A stretch of 17,421 nt of DNA from Nitrospirota bacterium (GTDB lineage Bacteria > Nitrospirota_A > Leptospirillia > Leptospirillales > Leptospirillaceae): positions 1 to 17,421 of the forward strand of contig JAKCDE010000021.1 of NCBI GenBank assembly GCA_021838585.1. Direction: 5' to 3'. Under the pieces are notes generated by a model. It did not search any database and was not told the DNA's origin. It saw only the letters and a list, made by a program, of their open reading frames with translations. Positions 1-7,366 of the stretch are shown piece after piece. Made by a program: the position numbers and the translations under genes. The stretch's first letter is position 1. Each line of letters begins with the position of its first letter.

Positions 1-1
1 T

Positions 2-928
2 GACCGGCTGGCATTCCGCACGTTTTTGAGGGAGCTCGCCTTCGACCCTCCCGACCTGATCCTCTCCACGCATTTCCTTCCCCTTGAAATTCTGTCGTCT
101 GATCGCCCCAAAGGACTCCTTCGGACGTCTCTCTGGGGCGTCGTCACCGATCTTCACCCCCATGGAATCTGGCTTTGGCCAGGTGTCTCGCATTATGTCG
201 TCTCCGATGAGGCGGCCGAGAGGACGGTCCGGCAGAAAAGAACGGGGCAGACCCTTTCTGTGTCGACGGCGGGGATTCCGGTGGATCCTGACTTTTCTGT
301 TCCTCCGGTCCGGGGCGATCTCCGGGAAAAGATGGGACTTCCTGAGCGGAATACGGTTCTTCTTCTCTCGGGAGGAGAGGGGCTCGACGATCTTGTCTCT
401 CTCCTCGATTCCTTTGCCGGATTCCCCGGGGAGTTGACCCTCATCGCGATTGCCGGAAAAAACCGGCGGCTCCTCAGGGCGTGTGAGCGGTGGGCCGGCC
501 GCCATCAAAGCCGATGGCTTGCCGTCAGGGTTCACGGGTTTGTGAAAAACATGCCGCAGATGATGGGGGTGGCCGACGTGGTGGTCACCAAGCCGGGGGG
601 CATGACCCTTTTCGAGGCGCTGGCTCTTGGACGGCCCCTGGTCCTTCTTCCGGCCAGGGGAGGACAGGAGGCGATCAACCGGCGCTGGGCGGTCAATTCC
701 GGGGCGGCGGTTCCCAGTGATCAGCCCCGGAGGACGGGATCCCTCGTCCGCGCTCTCTTCGAAGATCCGGACCGCCTGAGGGAAATGGCTCTTGCCGCCT
801 GTCGGGCCGGCCGTCCGGAGGCCTCCATCCTCATTGCCAGGGAGGTTGTGGGTTCCCTTTGCTATGACGTCAATTCTGAAGGAGGATTTCATGCCGACAA
901 CCCATTACCGGTCGGTCTTCATCTCTGA
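2..928 (+). CDS. Glycosyltransferase, MGDG-synthase/UgtP-like (GT28), 5'-truncated by the window edge
   Basis: The frame is open from the first base, so the N-terminus lies outside the window; the TTG at 26 is only the first possible internal start. Seen: a VVTDLHPHGIW stretch (about 149-180) followed by a 'sugar-donor side' half containing TKPGGMTLFEALALG (about 587-630) and GGQEAINRRW (about 658-687). Spacing and wording of these motifs are those of the MurG/MGDG-synthase superfamily, whose members move a hexose or GlcNAc from a UDP-sugar to a lipid at the cytoplasmic membrane. The full-length family is about 370-400 aa, so roughly 80-100 residues are missing. The last 38 bp overlap the start of the downstream phosphoesterase gene, implying co-transcription. 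Acceptor lipid (diacylglycerol or another) cannot be told. Family confident, substrate unknown. Confidence 0.8.
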   Translation, partial: DRLAFRTFLRELAFDPPDLILSTHFLPLEILSSDRPKGLLRTSLWGVVTDLHPHGIWLWPGVSHYVVSDEAAERTVRQKRTGQTLSVSTAGIPVDPDFSVPPVRGDLREKMGLPERNTVLLLSGGEGLDDLVSLLDSFAGFPGELTLIAIAGKNRRLLRACERWAGRHQSRWLAVRVHGFVKNMPQMMGVADVVVTKPGGMTLFEALALGRPLVLLPARGGQEAINRRWAVNSGAAVPSDQPRRTGSLVRALFEDPDRLREMALAACRAGRPEASILIAREVVGSLCYDVNSEGGFHADNPLPVGLHL

Positions 929-1748
929 CGTGCACCTCGGAACCCGGGACTGCCGGGTCGATCTTCTTCTGGATTTTTTGCGGGAGACCGAGTGCGAGAC
1001 CCTCTATCTCGTGGGGGACATCCTGGACTTCTGGCAGCTGAAACGCTCCTGGTTCTGGCCCGAGGCCCACAGCACCGTCATCCAGAAGATCCTCCGGAAG
1101 TCCCGCCACGGAACCAAGGTGATCTATCTCGAGGGGAATCATGACCCCGTCCGTTCCTTTCTCGACAAAATCCTCGAGCGGGGGTCGATCCATTTCGGGG
1201 ATCTCGAGATCGCCCGGGAATGGATCCACAGGGGCGTCGACGGCCGCCGCTATCTCGTCGTCCATGGGGACGCCTTCGACCTGTGCCTCCAGACGCTTCC
1301 GATGCTGACCCGATTCGGAGACTGGGGCTATTCCCTTCTCCTCCGGATCAACCTCCTTCTCTGTGCGTTCAACAGGTTCCTTGGCCGGACAAGCCAATGG
1401 TCCCTTTCGCGGGCGGTCAAGAACCGGGTCAAGAAGGTGACCCGGTTCATCGGGGAGTACGAAGGGATCCTGGCCGCCTCGGCCCGGGCGCGGGGGATGG
1501 ACGGGGTCGTCTGCGGCCATATCCACTTTCCCGCCATGCTGGAGAAGAATGGAATCCGTTACCTGAACACAGGAGACTGGGTGGAGCATGGATCGGCTCT
1601 GGTCGAACATGATTCGGGTCGTTTCGAGGTCATCTTCTGGGGGGACAGGGGGGACGAATCCGGTGGAAGGGCTGGATTTCCGTCCGCCATGGCTTTGCAA
1701 GGGGCGGGTCTTGGACGGGAGGAGGATTCGGTCTTGAACCCTTCTTGA
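891..1748 (+). CDS. LpxH-like metallophosphoesterase (UDP-2,3-diacylglucosamine diphosphatase family)
   Basis: 285 aa, calcineurin-like metallophosphoesterase fold. All metal-binding blocks are present in order: SDVHLG (D13, H15), GDILDFW (D43), GNHD (N83), HGD (H125) and GHIHFP (H210, H212). LpxH-type enzymes hydrolyse UDP-2,3-diacylglucosamine to lipid X in lipid A synthesis; the GNHD and long helical insertion (about 130-195) are like the broader LpxH/LpxH2 group annotated in many Gram-negatives. The ATG at 891 is chosen over an earlier in-frame ATG (792) because GGAGGA lies at 881-886 and the conserved core begins at once after it. It overlaps the preceding glycosyltransferase by 38 bp. 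The last 35 residues after the core are poorly conserved. Could act on another phospho- or nucleotide-lipid; the neighbouring glycosyltransferase fits an envelope-lipid role. Confidence 0.8.
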   Translation: MPTTHYRSVFISDVHLGTRDCRVDLLLDFLRETECETLYLVGDILDFWQLKRSWFWPEAHSTVIQKILRKSRHGTKVIYLEGNHDPVRSFLDKILERGSIHFGDLEIAREWIHRGVDGRRYLVVHGDAFDLCLQTLPMLTRFGDWGYSLLLRINLLLCAFNRFLGRTSQWSLSRAVKNRVKKVTRFIGEYEGILAASARARGMDGVVCGHIHFPAMLEKNGIRYLNTGDWVEHGSALVEHDSGRFEVIFWGDRGDESGGRAGFPSAMALQGAGLGREEDSVLNPS

Positions 1749-1781
1749 AGGATTTGCCATCTCGCCGCGGTGTCGTGTCCA

Positions 1782-1790
1782 TGCTATCAT
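1782..1790 (+). promoter_or_regulatory. Candidate extended -10 promoter for ackA-glgP
   Basis: TGCTATCAT: a TGn extended -10 in front of TATCAT (5 of 6 matches to TATAAT) in the 90-bp gap between the phosphoesterase and acetate kinase. No good -35 at 16-18 bp (the TTGCCA at 1754-1759 is 25 bp away), so it would rely on the extended element. Predicted leader about 40 nt. Confidence 0.4.
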
Positions 1791-1838
1791 CGGTGGCGAA
1801 CTCCTGTGGCTGGGGAAGACTCTCGAGAAGGAGCTCCT

Positions 1839-2975
1839 GTGCGCGTGCTTTCCGTGAATCCCGGTTCCTCCTCCCTGAAGACGACGCTCCTTGACGGGGA
1901 GGACATTCTCGCCGATCACGAGATCCCTCTCGAGGATTCGGTGACGGGAATGCGGAAGGCCCTGGCAGCTCTCTCCCTGTGGCGTCATAAGTCTCCTCCC
2001 CAGGCGATCGGGGTTCGTGTGGTCCATGGGGGACGCGCCTTCGAGGACAGCGTGAGGGTCGACCCAGAAGTCCTCTCCGTTCTCGAGAAGCTCATACCCC
2101 TGGCCCCTCTTCATCTTCCCATCGCCATTCGCGTTCTCTCGGCACTGACAGGGATGGGCCACTCCCTTCCGGTGGTCGCCGTTTTCGACACCCAGTTCCA
2201 CCGGACCCTGCCCGAGACCGCAAGACGCTACGCCCTTCCGGAGGAATGGGAAAAAGACGAGGGAATCGAGAAATACGGGTTTCACGGCCTGTCCTACGAC
2301 GACGTTGTCCATCGTCTTCCGACCCTCCTGGGAGCCACCCTTCCGGAGCGTCTCGTGGCGGTCCATTGGGGAAATGGAGCCTCGGCCTGCGCCCTCCTGC
2401 GCGGACAATCGGTCGAGACCTCCATGGGGCTCACTCCGCTGGACGGCCTGGTCATGGGGACCCGGCCCGGGTCGATCGACCCGGGCATCTTTCCCACTCT
2501 GCTTCGGAAAGGATATACGCCCGAGGCCCTGGAGGAAGTCCTGAATCACCGGTCGGGGCTTTTCGCCCTTTCGGGGGGAGTCTCCGATTTCAGGGAGATC
2601 GAGGAACGACTCGAGCGCAAGGATCCCCGCGCCGTTCTGGCCTTCGAAAAGGCCGTCCTTTCGGTCGCCATGGCTGTCGGAGCCTATTCGGCCATTTTGG
2701 GCGGACTCGAGGCGCTGGTTCTGACGGGAGGCATCGGGGAGCACTCCTGGCGGGCACGGGAGGCCGTCATGAAACGGCTCGCCTTTCTGGGTGTCAGGGA
2801 CGACCCCGAAGCCAATCGTTCCGGAACGGGGGACCGGAGGGTTTCGGGAGAGGACTCCCGGGTTGCCGTATGGGCTCTGCATGCCCGGGAAGACCGGACC
2901 ATCGCGCGGGAAACCCAACGGATCGTGGGGTACATGGCAAAAGAAAATCAAAAGGCGGGAGGTGTCAATGCTTGA
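1839..2975 (+). CDS. ackA: Acetate kinase
   Basis: 378 aa, ASKHA-fold kinase interconverting acetate + ATP and acetyl phosphate + ADP in the cytoplasm. Seen: NPGSSSLK (N7, K14) at the N-terminus, RVVHGG, VFDTQFH with catalytic D117, KYGFHGLSY with H149, GNGAS, GTRPGSIDPG with R209, and GGIGEH with E301. The GTG at 1839 is the start: AAGGAG lies 5 nt upstream and the protein then begins like the family. An in-frame ATG at 1770 would add 23 unconserved residues. The GLSY and GGIGEH wording matches, from memory, the AckA subgroup seen in alphaproteobacteria rather than the E. coli type; the serine in GTRPGSID, where D or Q is more usual, is odd. No pta is visible. It overlaps the phosphorylase gene by 8 bp, so acetyl phosphate may come from a phosphoketolase elsewhere (inference). 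Confidence 0.93.
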   Translation: MRVLSVNPGSSSLKTTLLDGEDILADHEIPLEDSVTGMRKALAALSLWRHKSPPQAIGVRVVHGGRAFEDSVRVDPEVLSVLEKLIPLAPLHLPIAIRVLSALTGMGHSLPVVAVFDTQFHRTLPETARRYALPEEWEKDEGIEKYGFHGLSYDDVVHRLPTLLGATLPERLVAVHWGNGASACALLRGQSVETSMGLTPLDGLVMGTRPGSIDPGIFPTLLRKGYTPEALEEVLNHRSGLFALSGGVSDFREIEERLERKDPRAVLAFEKAVLSVAMAVGAYSAILGGLEALVLTGGIGEHSWRAREAVMKRLAFLGVRDDPEANRSGTGDRRVSGEDSRVAVWALHAREDRTIARETQRIVGYMAKENQKAGGVNA

Positions 2976-5475
2976 GCGATACAGGACTAGGGATTTGCCG
3001 CAGGGGCTCGAACCTCTGGTGGAAATGGCGCTCGATCTCCGATGGACCTGGAACCACCGGGCCGACGAACTCTGGAACCAGCTCGATCCGGTCCTCTGGA
3101 AGCTGATCCGGAATCCCTGGCTGATCCTGCAGACCGTCTCGGTCGCCCACCTGAATGCCCTGGCCCAGAACGGAGAATTCCTGGCGCGAATCGCCGAGGT
3201 TCACAATCTCTGGAGCCAGGAGGACCATGCTCCTACCTGGTTCTCCCAGCATCACGGCCGATCGCCCCTCAAGACGGTGGCCTATTTCAGCATGGAGTTC
3301 GGACTCTCCGAGTCGCTTCCCATCTATGCGGGAGGTCTTGGAATCCTGGCGGGCGACCATCTTAAAAGCGCCGAGGATCTTGGCATTCCCCTGGTGGGAG
3401 TGGGGCTTCTGTTCCAAAAGGGATACTTCCGGCAGGTGGTCAACGCCCAGGGGGAGCAGATCGAAAGCTATCCCTACAACGACCCCGATTCGCTTCCGAT
3501 CAGCCCGTTGCGCGGGTCGACGGGCCAATGGCTCCGGATTCCGATTCCCCTTCCGGGACGGACCCTGATCCTGAGGGTCTGGCAGGTCCGCCTGGGAATG
3601 ACGACCCTCTACCTCCTCGACTCGAACGACCCGGTCAACACCCCGATGGACCGGGGCATCACCGGCGAGCTCTATGAAGGGGGCCGCGAGATGCGTCTGG
3701 TCCAGGAGATGGTCCTGGGAATAGGGGGTTACCGGATCCTTCATGCCCTGGGAATCGACGTGAACGTACTTCACATCAATGAAGGCCATCCCGCCTTCGC
3801 GATTCTGGAGAGGGCCCACGCCTGGATGGTCCGGGAGAAGATTTCCGATTTCCGCCATGCCCTTCACGTGACGCGGGCCGGAAATGTTTTCACGACCCAC
3901 ACTCCCGTCCCCGCCGGCTTCGACGCCTTCGATCCGGCGCTCTTCCACCAGTACTTCTCCCTCTACCAGAAGGAATGGAACCTGAGCGACAAGGATCTTC
4001 TGGGGCTGGGACGCATCAATCCCGAAGACGACAAGGAGCCTTTCAACATGGCGCGACTGGCCATCGGGGGAAGCGGCTTCATCAACGGGGTGAGCCGCAT
4101 TCACGGAGAGGTCAGCCGGAAAATCTTCTCGCCCCTCTTTGAGCGATGGCCTGTGGAGGAGGTGCCGGTCACCCACATCACCAACGGGATCCATACCCTC
4201 TCCTGGGACTCCTTGATATCGGACGCCTTCTGGACGGAAAAAGTGCCCAAGAGGCGGATGCACAGGGACGGATCGCCCGAGCCGGCCCAGGAAATCAAGG
4301 CCGCCTCCGACGAGTCCCTCTGGGACCTCCGGATGAAGAACCGGATCGCGATGCTCGAAGGGGTCCAGCGCCACCTGGTCAGGCAGCGCTCGGTCCGGGG
4401 GGAGAACGCCCCGCTCCCATTCCTGGATCCGAATGCCCTCTATATTGGTCTGGCCCGCCGATTCACCTCCTACAAGCGCCCGAACCTTCTTCTTTTCGAC
4501 CACGAACGCCTCCTGGGTCTCCTGTCACACCCGGACCGTCCTGTCCGTATTCTCGTTGCCGGCAAAGCCCACCCCCAGGATATGGCCGGAAAGGGATTCA
4601 TCCAGGAGTGGGTGCATTTCGCCTCCGACCCCCGGACTCACGGAATGGTCTTCTTCCTGAGCGACTACGACATGAACGTGGCCCAGACCCTGGTCGGGGG
4701 AATCGATCTCTGGGTCAATTGTCCGCGGCGGCCATGGGAGGCCTCCGGGACCAGCGGCATGAAGGTGCTCGTCAACGGGGGGCTGAACTGTTCGATCAGG
4801 GACGGATGGTGGGCCGAGGCCTACCGCCCCGAGGTCGGGTGGGCCATCGGCGATGACACCTCCTTTGAGGATCCGTCGCGGGATCGCCGGGATGCGGAGG
4901 ACCTCTACCGGATCCTCGAACAGGAGGTGATCCCCGACTTTTACGACCGGGATGAGAGCGGGATCCCGACGCGATGGATCAGCCGGGTCCGGGAGAGCAT
5001 GGCGACGCTGACTCCGGTCTTCAGCACGGACCGGATGGTCCGGGAGTATCTCGAGCGGGCTTATCTGCCCGCCGCCGAAGCCTATGAATCGCGCCAGTCG
5101 AATGGGGGAGCCCAGGCCCGGTCGATCGATGCCTGGAAGGAGCATCTGGAAAGGAACTGGGAAGGGATCCGTTTCGGTACGGAGACGGTCCAGGAATCTC
5201 CGGAGGGGCACCGGATCGAATGCGCCGTCTGGCTTGGGGAGATTGCTCCCGAGGATGTGAGGATCGAGATTTACGCGGCTCCTGTGGCAAATGGCGCTCC
5301 ATTCCGGAAAACGATGGACCGGGAGAAAGCCCTTGCCGGAGCCCGCAACGGCTATGTCTTTGGGGTCACCGTGCCTGCCGACCGTCCTGTCGGGGACTAC
5401 ACCCTCCGGGTCGTTCCCTACCACGAAGGGGTCAAGGTTCCGCTGGAATATGGGCGGATACTCTGGCAGCGCTAG
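2968..5475 (+). CDS. glgP: Alpha-glucan (glycogen) phosphorylase, DUF3417 type
   Basis: 835 aa, PLP enzyme releasing glucose-1-phosphate from glycogen or maltodextrin. Residues about 1-110 form the DUF3417 N-terminal domain (LDLRWTWNHRADELW). Then come FSMEFGLSESLPIYAGGLG and LAGDHLKSAEDLGIPLVGVG, the HTPVPAGFDAF block and the PLP-binding segment EASGTSGMK, whose lysine is K599. The last 100 residues or so form an extra beta-rich domain seen in long members of this branch. Start: the ATG at 2968 has GGGAGGTG just upstream and overlaps the ackA stop (ATGCTTGA), so translation is probably coupled. The branch differs from the E. coli GlgP/MalP type, which lacks DUF3417. Ends 30 bp from the convergent ttuA; I see no terminator hairpin there. 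Confidence 0.93.
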   Translation: MLERYRTRDLPQGLEPLVEMALDLRWTWNHRADELWNQLDPVLWKLIRNPWLILQTVSVAHLNALAQNGEFLARIAEVHNLWSQEDHAPTWFSQHHGRSPLKTVAYFSMEFGLSESLPIYAGGLGILAGDHLKSAEDLGIPLVGVGLLFQKGYFRQVVNAQGEQIESYPYNDPDSLPISPLRGSTGQWLRIPIPLPGRTLILRVWQVRLGMTTLYLLDSNDPVNTPMDRGITGELYEGGREMRLVQEMVLGIGGYRILHALGIDVNVLHINEGHPAFAILERAHAWMVREKISDFRHALHVTRAGNVFTTHTPVPAGFDAFDPALFHQYFSLYQKEWNLSDKDLLGLGRINPEDDKEPFNMARLAIGGSGFINGVSRIHGEVSRKIFSPLFERWPVEEVPVTHITNGIHTLSWDSLISDAFWTEKVPKRRMHRDGSPEPAQEIKAASDESLWDLRMKNRIAMLEGVQRHLVRQRSVRGENAPLPFLDPNALYIGLARRFTSYKRPNLLLFDHERLLGLLSHPDRPVRILVAGKAHPQDMAGKGFIQEWVHFASDPRTHGMVFFLSDYDMNVAQTLVGGIDLWVNCPRRPWEASGTSGMKVLVNGGLNCSIRDGWWAEAYRPEVGWAIGDDTSFEDPSRDRRDAEDLYRILEQEVIPDFYDRDESGIPTRWISRVRESMATLTPVFSTDRMVREYLERAYLPAAEAYESRQSNGGAQARSIDAWKEHLERNWEGIRFGTETVQESPEGHRIECAVWLGEIAPEDVRIEIYAAPVANGAPFRKTMDREKALAGARNGYVFGVTVPADRPVGDYTLRVVPYHEGVKVPLEYGRILWQR

Positions 5476-5505
5476 GAGGATCGAGCCTTCAGGATGGCGG
5501 TGCGT

Positions 5506-6447
5506 TCATCTTTTTTCGGAAAGGCCGGTCCTGACCCGCTCCTTGAGGCGGCAAAAGCTGCAGACCGGCGTCCAGGAGATCTCTCCGCACTGTTCGCACC
5601 GCCCGTCAGGGGAGAGACTGGACGGTCCTTCCCTTGGTTCCTGTTCGGCGCTCCCGGGGTAGAAGCGGTCGATCCTGTCCAGGAATCCGAAGAGAAAGGC
5701 ATGCTTCGTGCCGGGTGATTCGGACTCGACTTCGTTCAGGAGCTTCTTGTAAAGAAGCTGCTTGGCATCGGCAGAATGAGGACACTCCTGCAGGACGTAA
5801 GGAATTTTTCGGAGAAAGGCGTAGGAGGCCATTTCCTTTTCGGTCAGACGAACCAGGGGCTTCACCTTTTTCGACAGGCCTTCGAGGGAGGGCAAATCGG
5901 GCCTGTTTTTCGCCAGATACTCATCGTGCCAGTGAAGCAGGTTCCCGAACAGTCGGGAGGCTTCGTCGTCGAGGTTGTGGCCCGTGGCCAGGACCGTCGC
6001 TCCCGTCCGGAGCGCCGTCCTGTTGAAGAAATATCGTTTGGACAGGCCGCACCCCGAGCACGCGGGGCGTCTTGTGGCCCGGGCGATGTCGGACACGGAT
6101 CCCTCGACCTCATCCCGGAGGGATTCGATCGTGAGCGGAAGTCCGTGGCGGGAGGCAAAGGATTCCACATGGGTCCGGCTTTCCCGTGAATAGTCCCCGA
6201 TCCCGAGATCGAGATGGAATCCTGTCGTCCTGTATCCCAGTCTCATCAGGATCTCCCACAGGGCCAGCGAGTCCTTGCCCCCGGAGACGGCCACGAGGAC
6301 ATGGTCGCCGGGGTCGATCATGGAGCGCTCTTCGATGGCCTTTCCGACCTGGGAGAGGACGAAGCGGTCGAAGCAGTCCGGGCAGAAGGCGCTGTTGTGG
6401 CTGGGGAGCTTGATGACGGCCTTCCGGGTGCAGGCCCGGCACTTCAC
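5506..6447 (-). CDS. ttuA: tRNA 2-thiolation enzyme TtuA (TtcA/TtuA PP-loop family)
   Basis: 313 aa. Adenylates a tRNA uridine and replaces oxygen by sulfur delivered by a small carrier protein. Domains: N-terminal zinc finger (C3, C6, C22, C25), PP-loop SGGKDS (55-60), Fe-S/catalytic cysteines C130 and C133 (CSGC) and C222 (QECP), TGHNLDDEA (155-163), and a C-terminal zinc finger (C284, C287, C296, C299). The three central cysteines fall at the same numbers as those reported for the [4Fe-4S] site of Thermus thermophilus TtuA, and the zinc fingers rule out TilS. GTG start: it overlaps the upstream sulfur-carrier stop (GTGA), with GGAGG 9 nt upstream. In Thermus the product is the s2U of 5-methyl-2-thiouridine-54; here the tRNA position is inferred. 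Confidence 0.9.
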   Translation of the reverse strand: MKCRACTRKAVIKLPSHNSAFCPDCFDRFVLSQVGKAIEERSMIDPGDHVLVAVSGGKDSLALWEILMRLGYRTTGFHLDLGIGDYSRESRTHVESFASRHGLPLTIESLRDEVEGSVSDIARATRRPACSGCGLSKRYFFNRTALRTGATVLATGHNLDDEASRLFGNLLHWHDEYLAKNRPDLPSLEGLSKKVKPLVRLTEKEMASYAFLRKIPYVLQECPHSADAKQLLYKKLLNEVESESPGTKHAFLFGFLDRIDRFYPGSAEQEPREGPSSLSPDGRCEQCGEISWTPVCSFCRLKERVRTGLSEKR

Positions 6448-6692
6448 GAGAGGGACCCTCCGGAAATGACCGGCCTGATCTCGACCGGCTTTCCGGGATC
6501 AATGGCGTCGTCGTCGCACAGGAGGGAGTCCTCCTGGATGACCAGGACGGTCTCGGGACTCAGGGCGAGTGCTCCCAAGAGAGCCTGGACAGTTTTGACG
6601 GGCTTCAGGTGAAGCGTCTCTCCGCTCTGATGGTTGAGGACGGTGAGGGTCCTGTCGGGGTGGGGGATGGAGAGATGAATTTTCTGGTCCAT
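6444..6692 (-). CDS. ttuB: Ubiquitin-like sulfur carrier, TtuB/ThiS/MoaD family, with residues after Gly-Gly
   Basis: 82 aa. The second half (PVKTVQALLGALALSPETV, then VIQEDSLLCDDDAIDPG, EIRPVISGG) has the length and pattern of a beta-grasp sulfur carrier such as TtuB, in which the terminal glycine is turned into a thiocarboxylate and hands sulfur to TtuA. Here Gly78-Gly79 is not terminal: Ser-Leu-Ser follows before the stop. The GGA GGG codons of the two glycines are also the Shine-Dalgarno of ttuA, and the stop overlaps the ttuA GTG. Start ATG at 6692 with AAGGA 5 nt upstream. The direct overlap with ttuA is strong context for the TtuB role; the first 15 or so residues are an extension relative to Thermus TtuB. 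Confidence 0.82.
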   Translation of the reverse strand: MDQKIHLSIPHPDRTLTVLNHQSGETLHLKPVKTVQALLGALALSPETVLVIQEDSLLCDDDAIDPGKPVEIRPVISGGSLS

Positions 6693-6717
6693 GTCGATCC
6701 TTGCCGAATGAAAATAA

Positions 6718-6738
6718 TAGGGATGAGGGGTCTCTTCA
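6718..6738 (-). other. Short hairpin between dciA and ttuB
   Basis: GGATGA at 6719-6724 and TCATCC at 6734-6739 on the + strand can pair around a 9-nt loop (boundaries within a base or two). On the - strand it is followed by a weakly AT-rich stretch containing TATTAT, so it might be a weak terminator or attenuator between dciA and ttuB. It is short and may be chance. Confidence 0.2.
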
Positions 6739-6767
6739 TCCTATCACGCGGATCCGGGGCCGAACAA

Positions 6768-7280
6768 TCAGGAGGCGGAGGGGGATGGCGCGGAGGAGCT
6801 GTCTGCAAGGAACTGTCCCTGCAGCAACTGCTGGAGCACGAATGCCCGACCCCGCTCGCGGAGAGGAGGAGGGAGGCGCGAGGCGATCTCCTCGGCCCTG
6901 ATCCAGAGAGATTCGATGGGGACGGAAGAGAGGGGAACTTTCCGTCTGTCGGAGAGAGGGGGAGAAAAAGGGCGGACCGTCCGGAAGACGAGGGAGATCC
7001 CGGCAAGATCAGGACAGGCATTCTGAAGCTTGGTCCGGATTTCCGGAAGGAGGTAGGTCAGCTCCCGTTTCCAGAGCGGAGAGGAACAGGCGACAACAAG
7101 CTCCTTGTCGAGGAGGGCGGAAGGGTAAGACACCCGGGCGATCGGATCTCCGAAGATCTTCCCCCACTCCCGGTTGAGGGCGATGAGTCTCGCCTCTCGT
7201 TCCCAGCCCAGGGAAGTGGCAACCTTGCGTGCAACCGACTCCATAGAGTCGAAGGTCGAACGATAATCGGGAAGGTCCAT
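6768..7280 (-). CDS. dciA: DUF721/DciA-family protein, predicted replicative helicase loader or operator
   Basis: 170 aa. The first 90 residues carry the DUF721 pattern: LGWEREARLIALNREWGKIFG, then IARVSYPSALLDKELVVACSSPLWKREL and a leucine-rich helix. The LW..EL after a short beta-strand is the family's most recognisable block. DciA proteins bind DNA and assist loading of the replicative helicase DnaB in bacteria lacking DnaC/DnaI. The C-terminal 80 residues are family-variable and end in a Ser/Ala/Pro tail. Start ATG at 7278-7280 has only a weak AAGG upstream. It is 75 bp ahead of ttuB on the same strand, so a dciA-ttuB-ttuA transcript is possible. The divergent gene on the other side shares its promoter region. 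Family assignment is good; the helicase role is by family. Confidence 0.72.
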   Translation of the reverse strand: MDLPDYRSTFDSMESVARKVATSLGWEREARLIALNREWGKIFGDPIARVSYPSALLDKELVVACSSPLWKRELTYLLPEIRTKLQNACPDLAGISLVFRTVRPFSPPLSDRRKVPLSSVPIESLWIRAEEIASRLPPPLRERGRAFVLQQLLQGQFLADSSSAPSPSAS

Positions 7281-7311
7281 GGATATTGCCTTATGGATAA
7301 CAAGGAAGGAT

Positions 7312-7341
7312 TTGCGACTTTTTTGACTCCTGTGGCATAAT
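7312..7341 (+). promoter_or_regulatory. Candidate sigma70 promoter for the PCP_red-Cld-like gene
   Basis: TTGCGA (7312-7317), 18-bp spacer, CATAAT (7336-7341), with an extended TGG just ahead of the -10. Predicted start near 7348, leaving a leader of about 124 nt before the ATG at 7472. Confidence 0.5.
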
Positions 7342-7366
7342 AGCTCGCGATTCCCGTTTGTTGCAA
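7337..7366 (-). promoter_or_regulatory. Candidate sigma70 promoter for dciA
   Basis: Read on the - strand: TTGCAA (7361-7366), 18-bp spacer, TATTAT (7337-7342). Four and five matches to consensus. Predicted start near 7330, giving a leader of about 50 nt. Its -10 overlaps the -10 of the divergent promoter. Confidence 0.45.

Noticed and set aside
870..2951. 693-codon open frame on the - strand across the phosphoesterase and ackA
   Set aside because: Antisense to two well-recognised genes, Pro/Gly/Arg-rich low-complexity translation with no domain; a product of GC-rich codon bias.
2965..4503. 512-codon open frame on the - strand inside glgP, and a further 299-codon one at 4525-5424
   Set aside because: Both are shadows of the phosphorylase with no family resemblance.
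7324..7341. TTGACT (7324-7329) as the -35 of the CATAAT -10
   Set aside because: Only 6-7 bp separate them; TTGCGA at 7312 has the right 18-bp spacing.
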